The notes beneath the pieces are model-generated. The model was not told where the DNA came from and did not search any database. It saw only the letters and a program-made list of their open reading frames with translations. From Bacteroidales bacterium (lineage in GTDB: Bacteria > Bacteroidota > Bacteroidia > Bacteroidales > UBA932), in assembly GCA_017472115.1 (NCBI GenBank), contig JAFUQW010000087.1:1-14479 (forward strand): DNA of 14,479 nt, in the 5' to 3' direction. How positions within the stretch are numbered: position 1 is the stretch's first letter; every line of letters starts with the position of its first letter. The position numbers and the translations under genes are program-made. Below are positions 1 to 5,836 of the stretch, piece by piece.

Positions 1-315
1 CGAGATGCATAATGGAAGATATATGAAGTGGATCCACCATTTGTCCAGGAATTGACCGTGAACAGCAAAGACACATACCATGGCCGAAACGAAACTGCCG
101 ATGTATGCGAGCCATATCTGCGGTGTCGTCATCCAGAACGGAAATCCGGAATGAGGGCCTTCGGGGACTTTGTAGCATACTGTAAATATCAGGATGCCGA
201 AATAAATGGCGGCGGCTCCGCATTCATAATAGTTACCTATCAACAAGGCAGGCAGCATGATCAATACTGACACGAGGATCAATGTCAGGAGGTTTATGAT
301 TTTTCTTTTCGACAT
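1..315 (-). CDS. Integral membrane protein of unknown function, 5' part only
   Basis: I do not recognise this protein. The reading frame opens at an ATG (complement of 313-315) and stays open for 105 codons to the window edge, so the C-terminus is missing. The visible part starts MSKRKIINLL, a short basic N-terminus, followed by hydrophobic stretches at about residues 6-28, 33-48, 66-87 and 91-105, which suggests at least three or four membrane helices. The loop around residues 49-65 is rich in Pro, Gly and Phe. It lies 14 bases after a possible 20-codon frame and shares its promoter (boxes at 421-428 and 447-449). There is no Shine-Dalgarno sequence, as usual in this phylum. The plus-strand frame over the same DNA encodes a polar peptide with no recognisable pattern, and I treat it as a shadow. 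Coding on the minus strand is well supported by the hydrophobic pattern; the function is unknown. Confidence 0.7.
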   Translation of the reverse strand, partial: MSKRKIINLLTLILVSVLIMLPALLIGNYYECGAAAIYFGILIFTVCYKVPEGPHSGFPFWMTTPQIWLAYIGSFVSAMVCVFAVHGQFLDKWWIHFIYLPLCIS

Positions 316-329
316 GACTTCTGAAATTA

Positions 330-392
330 TTATCTGACAAACAGAAGACCTACTGCGGCACCGGCAGCTACTCCGAGAATCGTTGCTATCAT
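330..392 (-). CDS. Possible 20-residue glycine-zipper membrane peptide
   Basis: A 20-codon frame begins at ATG (complement of 390-392) and ends at TAA (complement of 330-332). The peptide begins MIATILGVAAGAAV and ends GLLFVR. It is almost wholly hydrophobic, with small residues spaced as in a glycine zipper (G-x3-G-x3-G), enough for one membrane helix. A promoter match lies about 30 bases upstream and would start the transcript roughly 20 bases before this ATG, making it the first frame of the message; the membrane protein follows 14 bases later. The sequence resembles the start of YtxH-like small membrane proteins (AAGAAxGxLFAP), but the stop falls where their charged tail would begin. It could be a true small protein, a leader peptide, a remnant of a longer gene, or chance. 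Confidence 0.4.
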   Translation of the reverse strand: MIATILGVAAGAAVGLLFVR

Positions 393-420
393 ATCATTGT
401 GTTTTTATTGGTTTGCAATG

Positions 421-449
421 CAAAGTTAGCATGATAGAGTTTAACGCAA
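421..449 (-). promoter_or_regulatory. Bacteroidota-type promoter for the left-edge membrane gene
   Basis: On the minus strand a -7 box TAACTTTG (complement of 421-428) is preceded by TTG (complement of 447-449) with an 18-base spacer. This fits the Bacteroidota primary sigma pattern TTG-N18-20-TAnnTTTG. The -7 box is overlapped on its downstream side by an inverted repeat TTTGCA-A-TGCAAA at 412-424, which could be an operator or may only echo the conserved TTTG. The predicted transcript would start near 412-415, about 20 bases before the 20-codon frame. Confidence 0.6.
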
Positions 450-484
450 TGTGTCGCGGTGTATTAAAAAACGGTAGTCAACTT

Positions 485-524
485 ATTGATAATCAATGCG
501 TGTTAAACATTGTAGGTTTCACGC
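485..524 (-). terminator. Paired inverted repeats after the regulator gene, possible transcript end
   Basis: Three bases after the stop of the TPR-HTH gene, the minus strand can fold GCGTG-AAAC / GTTT-(AA)-CACGC with a 7-base loop (498-524). It is directly followed by a second inverted repeat, ATTGA-TTA-TCAAT (485-497). There is no T-run right after either stem; the nearest run of T lies about 13 bases further on (complement of roughly 466-471). It may be a 3'-end structure or weak terminator for the pepD-rpe-regulator message, or an operator element upstream of the next promoter. Confidence 0.35.
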
Positions 525-527
525 CTC

Positions 528-1952
528 TTATGAAGGGTTTGACGCTGGAGGGTTGTCGAGCAACTGCTTGAGGTGATTGGCAAGATTACGGTCATGCTCA
601 CCGAGACCGAGTTTGTGACGGATCACGCTTCCGTATGTGTAGTGCCGCTTCAGATTGATATACTCTCCTATTTCCTTTCCGTTAAGTCCGACAAGATAGA
701 GACAGCAGTAATTCATTTCCCAATCGGTGAGTCCGCAGGAGCGGAGATATTCCATGAAACGCGGATGTCCTGCCTCAAACGAGCGGCGTGTCGATTCAAG
801 GAAAGCATCGCGGTCAGACACAAGGATCTCAAGTTGCGCGTTAGCCTCCTGATTGGCAGAGGAACTGTCTGTTATATATGAGGTTATCACCTTGTTGAGA
901 AGGGCAAGTCTCTGTTTAATCACAGCCTTCATCTGCTCATCCGCACTTCCTTGAGACATCTTGCTCAAAGTTTCTCTTTCGACAAGTGCTTCAGCATAAA
1001 GTTTTTCTATTCTCTCCTTTTCATCTTCAATTGCGATATTCACAGATTGAAGAAGCAGGTATCTTTTCCGTGTGGCCCATAATGCCGAACCTAATCCGGT
1101 CACCATAATAATGAAAAGAATAATGCTCGTAGCCAGACTTTTATGGTCGCGGACTGCTCTGTCTATGTGTTCATGCCGTTCTTCAAGAAACCTCGTATCG
1201 CTTTTATGACGGATCACTTCAAGGGAGTCATCTATTTCACTGCTCCGGTGAAGAGCCTTGTACGCACCTTCATAATCACCGGTCGAGGCATGGATCTCCG
1301 AAAGCACATAGTGATAATGCGGGTCAGCTGCTACATTATTGTACAGAACTTCCTTTTTCATCATTTCAAGGGCTTCCTCATGTCGTCCGGCAGAATTGTA
1401 GTAATACGCATAGATTCTCCAAGGAATGCTTTCCTCATCAGGATTCAGTGAAAGGAATTCTTCTACCTCATGGACAGCCTCCTGAACTCCATGCACGAGA
1501 TGGGCATACTTGGCCCTGCTCATGTAATACATATCCCTGTCATACTCCGTCATGTGTTCTCTGTTCTGTTCGAGGATTTTAAGGTACATGGCGGCATTGA
1601 CGACATCTTCTTTGTCTATGTAAATGTCGCAAAGATATGAAACGGCACGGATATAAACATATAAATTCTCCTGACCTTCAAGGACTTCCAGAGCCTTTTC
1701 ATACTCACAGGCCGCTTCATCATATTCGAACTGAGCCTGATGCACGGCTCCTTTCATTATATATGTGAGGCCTTGGTTACGCTGTGAAGTCTCATCGATA
1801 TGCTTCTGTGCCTGAAGCAGTGTCCGAAGTGCATCGTCATATTGGGCCGCAGCATATTGACTGTTTGCCAGACTGAGATATGAATCATAGTCAGGTTTCC
1901 CGCTGCAAGACAACAGGAGGAAACTCAGTACTATGAAAGATATATACTTCAT
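528..1952 (-). CDS. Membrane-anchored TPR sensor/regulator with LuxR-like HTH
   Basis: The protein belongs to a group common in Bacteroidales: a periplasmic TPR region joined through one membrane helix to a cytoplasmic coiled coil and helix-turn-helix. I start it at the Met giving MKYISFIVLSFLLLSC (474 residues), because the ATG ten codons upstream would overlap rpe and spoil the signal sequence. Visible parts are a signal peptide with lipobox-like LLSC (Cys16), TPR-like Tyr/Ala-rich helices at about 20-245, a membrane helix at about 274-292 followed by RKR, a coiled coil at about 300-335, and a C-terminal HTH at about 407-465 with GLTDWEMNYC and GLNGKEIGEYI. The HTH resembles the LuxR/GerE fold. 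No kinase or receiver domain is present, so signalling would be direct or through a partner. It starts 13 bases after rpe and is probably cotranscribed with it. Ligand and target genes are unknown. Confidence 0.82.
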   Translation of the reverse strand: MKYISFIVLSFLLLSCSGKPDYDSYLSLANSQYAAAQYDDALRTLLQAQKHIDETSQRNQGLTYIMKGAVHQAQFEYDEAACEYEKALEVLEGQENLYVYIRAVSYLCDIYIDKEDVVNAAMYLKILEQNREHMTEYDRDMYYMSRAKYAHLVHGVQEAVHEVEEFLSLNPDEESIPWRIYAYYYNSAGRHEEALEMMKKEVLYNNVAADPHYHYVLSEIHASTGDYEGAYKALHRSSEIDDSLEVIRHKSDTRFLEERHEHIDRAVRDHKSLATSIILFIIMVTGLGSALWATRKRYLLLQSVNIAIEDEKERIEKLYAEALVERETLSKMSQGSADEQMKAVIKQRLALLNKVITSYITDSSSANQEANAQLEILVSDRDAFLESTRRSFEAGHPRFMEYLRSCGLTDWEMNYCCLYLVGLNGKEIGEYINLKRHYTYGSVIRHKLGLGEHDRNLANHLKQLLDNPPASNPS

Positions 1953-1965
1953 CCGGGACGCAGAT

Positions 1966-2604
1966 CTATCGCATTGCCGCAATCACCGCTGCAGGATCGT
2001 CTGCCTTGAAAACAGCACTTCCAGCCACAAGAATGTCAAATCCGGCTTCTGCAAGAGCCTTCGCATTTGCTGCAGAAACGCCTCCATCAACTTCAAGCAT
2101 GAGATCCAGTCCCTGCCTGTCGATTTCCGCTTTCAGGATCCTGACTCTCTCATATGTTTCCTCTATGAATTTCTGACCGCCGAAACCGGCGAAAACTGAC
2201 ATCAGAAGGATGAAATCCGCCTCCGCGAGATATGGGAAAAGAGATTCGACAGGAATGTCAGGGTTGATTACAAGACCCGCCTTTACACCACATGAACGGA
2301 TCAGTCTGAGAACCGCTGACGGATCAGTCGTCGCATTGAGGTGAAAGGAGATCATGGAGGCTCCTGCCTTTGCAAAGCGCTCGACATATTTCTCAGGCTC
2401 CACTATCATCAGATGAACGTCCAACGGTTTTTCAGCCTTTCTGGCGATTGCTTCCATGACCGGAAAACCGAATGATATGTTCGGCACAAACACGCCGTCC
2501 ATCACATCTATATGGAAGAGGTCAGCATATCTGTTCACAGTTTCAACATCTTTCTCCAGATGGAGGAAATCAGCTGCAAGCATTGAGGGTGCGATCTGTA
2601 TCAT
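1966..2604 (-). CDS. rpe: Ribulose-phosphate 3-epimerase
   Basis: This cytoplasmic enzyme interconverts D-ribulose 5-phosphate and D-xylulose 5-phosphate in the pentose phosphate pathway. The 212-residue length and TIM-barrel layout fit the family. Visible marks are APSMLAADF near the N-terminus (Ser7), HIDVMDG (His31, Asp33), DVHLM (His64), GFGGQKF (140-146), VDGGV (Asp173) and the phosphate-binding end VAGSAVF (193-199). His31, Asp33, His64 and Asp173 match the metal ligands, with Asp33 and Asp173 as the acid/base pair. The segment before GFGGQ reads SVFA where most family members have SVNP; the metal and catalytic residues are intact, so activity is expected. The gene starts 14 bases after pepD and ends 13 bases before the TPR-HTH gene, suggesting one operon. 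The ATG at 2604 gives the usual MIQIAPS start. Confidence 0.96.
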   Translation of the reverse strand: MIQIAPSMLAADFLHLEKDVETVNRYADLFHIDVMDGVFVPNISFGFPVMEAIARKAEKPLDVHLMIVEPEKYVERFAKAGASMISFHLNATTDPSAVLRLIRSCGVKAGLVINPDIPVESLFPYLAEADFILLMSVFAGFGGQKFIEETYERVRILKAEIDRQGLDLMLEVDGGVSAANAKALAEAGFDILVAGSAVFKADDPAAVIAAMR

Positions 2605-2618
2605 GTCCTGATCTATGA

Positions 2619-4052
2619 TTAACGATAATTGAGTACTACATCAAGAAGAAGGGCTACAAACTTGTCGAGGGATGCAAGGTCAAGACGCTCGCCCGGAGCA
2701 TGTACTCCACGAAGAGTAGGCCCGAAGGAAACCATATCGAGACCCGGGAATTTTTCCGTAAAAAGACCGCATTCGAGACCGGCATGAATTGCCTTGACCT
2801 TAGGTTCTACTCCGAAGAGCTTCCTGTATGAAGCGACACAGGCGTCACGTACAGGTGATTCCGCAGCCGGAGCCCAACCCGGATATTCTCCTTCATGCTT
2901 CACTATAGCCCCGGCAAGGACAAAGCAAGCCTCCATCTTGGCCGCTGCCGCACGGCGCGCAGCGGTAACACAGCTTCTCTGGCTCGATCCGATCCGGATG
3001 ACACCGGGCTCTGTCATTTTTACTGAGGCGAGGTTGGTAGAGGTCTCTACGAAGTTCTCTATTTCCTGGCTCATTGCAAGGACTCCGTGCGGTGCAGCGC
3101 ATAAGGCTGTGACAAGATTCCATGCAGTCATCTCGTCGATGGCTTCCGCAGCCGCATCTTCAACCTCTGAGAAACCAACCTTCAGGTCCTTTTCTATCGC
3201 TCCGTATTCTTCGGCCACTTCTGCAGCATAAGACTCAAGCCTCTCATTTATAATGTCCAGTGTATCTCCCTCAGCAGCAATCACAGCCTTGGCCTCTCTC
3301 GCAATAGCATTTCTCTTGTTGCCTCCGTTAATGCTCACCAGCTGCCAGTCGAGATCGAGGATGCCGTAAAGGAAACGTCCGAGAAGCTGGACGGCATTTG
3401 CACGGCCTTTGTTGATGTCGTCACCGCTATGTCCTCCCATGGCATCCTTTACAAAGACCTCCTGAAGCACGAAATCCTCCTGAACAGGTTCGTTCCTATA
3501 ATGGAATTCGGCAGTAGTATCGAGACCACCGGCGCAGCCTACAAAGATTTCTCCTTCATCCTCGGAATCAAGATTAAGAAGGACCTTTCCGCTGAAGAAA
3601 CCCGGCTCAAGAGCCATTGCCCCGTCAAGTCCGGTCTCTTCTGCAACCGTAAACAGACATTCGATCTTTCCACAAGACATGTCACTGTCAAGTAGAGCAA
3701 GCTGAGCGGCAATTCCGATGCCGCAATCCGCTCCAAGAGTGGTGTCCGGGGCGATCATCCACCCGTCTTTGATTATGTATTTTATCGGATCCTTTGCGAA
3801 ATCATGTTCCACACCCTCATTCTTCTCGCAGACCATGTCTGAATGGCTCTGAAGGACGATGGTCGGAACTTTTTCACATCCGGCAGCGGCTTCCTTGACA
3901 ATAAGGACATTACCGGCATCATCCGTTCTGCATTCAAGATTACGGTCTGCCGCAAATTTCTGAAGATATGCAATGATATGCTCTTCATGACCGGATTCAC
4001 GCGGAATCTCTGTTATTTCTTTGAAAAATGAGAGTACTTTTTCTGAGTTCAT
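2619..4052 (-). CDS. pepD: Aminoacyl-histidine dipeptidase (Xaa-His, M20 family)
   Basis: PepD is a zinc metallopeptidase that splits dipeptides such as Xaa-His in the cytoplasm, aiding use of peptide-derived amino acids. The 477 residues match the family's usual length. Zinc and catalytic residues are visible: HSDMV (His70, Asp72), GADCGIG (Asp109, bridging), AEETG (Glu138 as base, Glu139 as ligand), NLDSED (Asp162) and GVHAPGE (His451). The spacing agrees with Vibrio PepD with an offset of 10-11. The lid/dimerisation domain lies at about 190-400 with GGHSGDDI (His208) near its start. There is no signal peptide. It is first in a probable operon with rpe and the TPR-HTH gene. A good promoter lies just upstream (4083-4111), overlapped by an inverted repeat. 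The start MNSEKVLSFF, about 20-25 bases from the predicted transcript start, is well placed. Confidence 0.95.
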   Translation of the reverse strand: MNSEKVLSFFKEITEIPRESGHEEHIIAYLQKFAADRNLECRTDDAGNVLIVKEAAAGCEKVPTIVLQSHSDMVCEKNEGVEHDFAKDPIKYIIKDGWMIAPDTTLGADCGIGIAAQLALLDSDMSCGKIECLFTVAEETGLDGAMALEPGFFSGKVLLNLDSEDEGEIFVGCAGGLDTTAEFHYRNEPVQEDFVLQEVFVKDAMGGHSGDDINKGRANAVQLLGRFLYGILDLDWQLVSINGGNKRNAIAREAKAVIAAEGDTLDIINERLESYAAEVAEEYGAIEKDLKVGFSEVEDAAAEAIDEMTAWNLVTALCAAPHGVLAMSQEIENFVETSTNLASVKMTEPGVIRIGSSQRSCVTAARRAAAAKMEACFVLAGAIVKHEGEYPGWAPAAESPVRDACVASYRKLFGVEPKVKAIHAGLECGLFTEKFPGLDMVSFGPTLRGVHAPGERLDLASLDKFVALLLDVVLNYR

Positions 4053-4074
4053 TGCTATATGGTATTAAATGATA

Positions 4075-4106
4075 AATCCCTACAAAGATAAGACTTTGCA
4101 GGGATT
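4075..4106 (-). terminator. 13-bp inverted repeat: dnaA terminator or pepD operator
   Basis: AATCCCTACAAAG (4075-4087) and CTTTGCAGGGATT (4094-4106) form a 13-base inverted repeat with one mismatch (a G-U wobble in the minus-strand RNA) and a 6-base loop. It begins about 35 bases after the dnaA stop, so it can end the dnaA transcript, although only a broken T-rich run (TTTATCATTT) follows. The downstream arm and loop also contain the pepD -7 box, so the same DNA could act as an operator. The structure is seen directly; its role is inferred. Confidence 0.5.
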
Positions 4107-4111
4107 CACAA
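4083..4111 (-). promoter_or_regulatory. Promoter for the pepD-rpe-regulator operon
   Basis: A minus-strand -7 box TATCTTTG (complement of 4083-4090) is preceded, after an 18-base spacer, by TTG (complement of 4109-4111). This is a full match to the Bacteroidota pattern with the same spacing as the left-edge promoter. The predicted start leaves a leader of about 20-25 bases before the pepD ATG. The -7 box sits inside the second arm and loop of an inverted repeat. A one-mismatch DnaA box, TTATCAACA, lies at 4130-4138. Confidence 0.65.
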
Positions 4112-4140
4112 TATCTAAATACAGAATAGTTATCAACAAT

Positions 4141-5562
4141 TTATCTTCTGACGGGCACTAACATCTTTTCTATGTCAGTGACATATTGCCTGAATGTCTT
4201 GTCCGTTGACATCAGATCGGTAACGGTTGTACATGCATGAAGCACAGTAGCATGGTCTTTTCCGCCAATCTCCGCTCCAATGGTAGAGAGAGAACAGTTT
4301 ATGAGGCTTCTTGACATATACATCGCGATCTGCCTTGCCTGAACGATCTGACGCTTGCGGCTCTTTGAGAGCAGTGTATCACGTGTAATGTTGAAATAAT
4401 CACAAACCACCTTCTGAACCTTGTCTATAGTGACATCGTTCTGCTGCTCACCAACAATCTTTTCCGTTATATGTTCAGCAAGATCGACGGTAATCTCTTT
4501 ATGCGCGAGGGTTGCGTTGGCAATCAGAGAAATCAGGGCTCCTTCAAGCTCTCTGAAGTTTGATTTGATCCTGCTGGCAAGGAAGTGAAGTACATCTTCG
4601 CTCAAACGGACTCCTTCCCTGAAAGACCTTGCTTTAAGCATCTCAAGTCTTGTCGTGAAATCCGGCTTCTGAAGCTCTACGGAAAGTCCCCACTTGAGTC
4701 TTGAAAGAAGTCTTGCTTCGAAGTTTTCCAATTCGACAGGAGGTCTGTCTGACGTAAAGATCAGCTGCTTTCCCGACTGATGAAGATGGTTGAAAATATT
4801 GAAGAATGCATTCTGAGTGCTTGGACCGACAAGATCCTGAATGTCATCCATGATAAGCACATCCATCTTCATATAGAAGGCCAGAAAGTCTGTGAGCTTG
4901 TTCTTGACATTGACAGCATCCATGTATTGGGTCTTGAACCTGTTTGCCGGTACATAAAGGACTACAAGCTCCGGATATTTCTTCTTGATGGCAATACCTA
5001 TCGCCTGAGCGAGATGAGTCTTGCCGAGACCGGGACCGCCGAAGAGAAAGAGAGGATTGAATGCAGTCTTGCCAGGTGCATCGGAAATGCTTTCACCGGC
5101 TGTGAAGCCCATCTTGTTGCACTCTCCCACCACAAGGTTCTCAAAACAATAGACAGGGTTGAGCTGAGGATTCACCTGAACCCTCTGGATGCCCGGGAAC
5201 ACGAAAGGTCCCGGATTTCCGGCTTTCGTGAATGTCTCTACTGATATGGTCTTGTTGACCGGAGCAGAGCCATGAGCAGCCGGATAAATGAGAGACTGCT
5301 GCTTCTGGACAGGAGTCACGACATATACAAGTCTTGCTGCTGCGCCCAGCTCCTTCTTGAGAGAAGCCTTGAGAAGATCAAGATAAGCACCCTCGAGATA
5401 TTCACGGAAAAACTCTGAAGGAACCTCCACTGTAAGCGTTGACTCAACCAATGATACAGGCTTGATAGGCATGAACCAAAGGTTGAACTGCTTAGGATCT
5501 ATGTTCTGTCTGATGAAATTCAGACAGTTGTTCCAAACAGATATGTGCTTTTCTTGTGTCAT
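4141..5562 (-). CDS. dnaA: Chromosomal replication initiator DnaA
   Basis: DnaA binds DnaA boxes at the origin, forms an ATP-dependent filament and opens the duplex for helicase loading; it also acts as a transcription factor. At 473 residues it has normal length. Domain I covers about 1-80 (helicase/DnaA contact), and a variable linker about 83-130. The AAA+ domain has Walker A GGPGLGKT (175-182), Walker B VLIMDDIQ (235-242) and an arginine-finger region RLLSRLKWGL (284-293). Domain IV has the DNA-binding signature GGKDHATVLHA at 433-443. The sensor/finger region reads SRLKWGL where E. coli has SRFGWGL. Neighbours are not dnaN or recF; pepD follows and the MCE gene precedes. This is not unusual for Bacteroidota, where dnaA often lies away from the classical cluster. 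The start MTQEKHISVW is typical, and no Shine-Dalgarno sequence is seen. Confidence 0.98.
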   Translation of the reverse strand: MTQEKHISVWNNCLNFIRQNIDPKQFNLWFMPIKPVSLVESTLTVEVPSEFFREYLEGAYLDLLKASLKKELGAAARLVYVVTPVQKQQSLIYPAAHGSAPVNKTISVETFTKAGNPGPFVFPGIQRVQVNPQLNPVYCFENLVVGECNKMGFTAGESISDAPGKTAFNPLFLFGGPGLGKTHLAQAIGIAIKKKYPELVVLYVPANRFKTQYMDAVNVKNKLTDFLAFYMKMDVLIMDDIQDLVGPSTQNAFFNIFNHLHQSGKQLIFTSDRPPVELENFEARLLSRLKWGLSVELQKPDFTTRLEMLKARSFREGVRLSEDVLHFLASRIKSNFRELEGALISLIANATLAHKEITVDLAEHITEKIVGEQQNDVTIDKVQKVVCDYFNITRDTLLSKSRKRQIVQARQIAMYMSRSLINCSLSTIGAEIGGKDHATVLHACTTVTDLMSTDKTFRQYVTDIEKMLVPVRR

Positions 5563-5590
5563 CTAATCAGGGTAATGGTCAAGTTTCAGA

Positions 5591-5607
5591 CCCGTCTCTC
5601 AAACGGG
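5591..5607 (-). promoter_or_regulatory. Possible leader hairpin of dnaA
   Basis: CCCGT and ACGGG form a 5-base stem with a 7-base loop, ending 28 bases upstream of the dnaA ATG. It would lie at the very 5' end of the message if transcription starts from the weak box at 5612-5619. A 5'-terminal stem can stabilise mRNA, but no known riboswitch is recognised. Confidence 0.35.
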
Positions 5608-5611
5608 AGTA

Positions 5612-5619
5612 CAAAGATG
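5612..5619 (-). promoter_or_regulatory. Tentative dnaA -7 box
   Basis: CATCTTTG on the minus strand matches TAnnTTTG except at its first base. No TTG stands at the right distance upstream; the region there is a run of T and A. A second weak candidate, TAACTTTT, lies at 5627-5634. Placement 42 bases or more from the dnaA ATG is sensible, but the call is weak. Confidence 0.35.
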
Positions 5620-5784
5620 GTGAAAAAAAAGTTATAAAAAAGAAAAAATACTATTGATTTTTAATTTTATTTTACATACACCCGCTTTATTTTCAACGAA
5701 ACAACTGTCACTACAAATACCTGAGTATCAATAACTTACAAAACACATAACTGCATAATACGCTCATATTCGTGGAAGTAGCAA

Positions 5785-5801
5785 TTTAGAATTATTCTAA
5801 A
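5785..5801. repeat. AT-rich perfect inverted repeat downstream of MCE gene
   Basis: TTTAGAAT-T-ATTCTAAA is an 8-base perfect inverted repeat with a single central base. It is downstream of the MCE stop on the minus strand and far upstream of dnaA. It resembles a dimeric regulator site more than a terminator, since the stem is weak and no clear T-run follows on the minus strand. Confidence 0.4.
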
Positions 5802-5836
5802 ACCCTCATTTCGCGATTATTCATTGACAGAGGTAA

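Larger units (their letters stand above)
5563..5836. other. AT-rich intergenic region between MCE gene and dnaA
   Basis: This 274-base gap holds no convincing gene. From about 5621 to 5700 it is very AT-rich (about 15 of 80 bases are G or C), with A-runs on the plus strand. Near the dnaA start lie a possible leader hairpin (5591-5607) and a weak -7 box. Towards the MCE gene is a perfect 8-base inverted repeat, TTTAGAAT-T-ATTCTAAA (5785-5801), about 35 bases after the MCE stop, which could be a weak transcript end or a binding site. I found no cluster of DnaA boxes, so I do not call an origin. Confidence 0.6.

Noticed and set aside
28..270. Plus-strand 80-codon frame at the left edge
   Set aside because: It is antisense to the hydrophobic minus-strand frame, has a polar composition with no recognisable pattern and no promoter.
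4780..5244. Plus-strand 154-codon frame inside dnaA
   Set aside because: It lies fully antisense to conserved DnaA motifs, so it is explained by codon structure of the real gene.
5563..5836. Replication origin next to dnaA
   Set aside because: The region is AT-rich, but I found no cluster of TTATCCACA-like boxes; the nearest one-mismatch site is on the other side of dnaA. Bacteroidota origins are often not beside dnaA.
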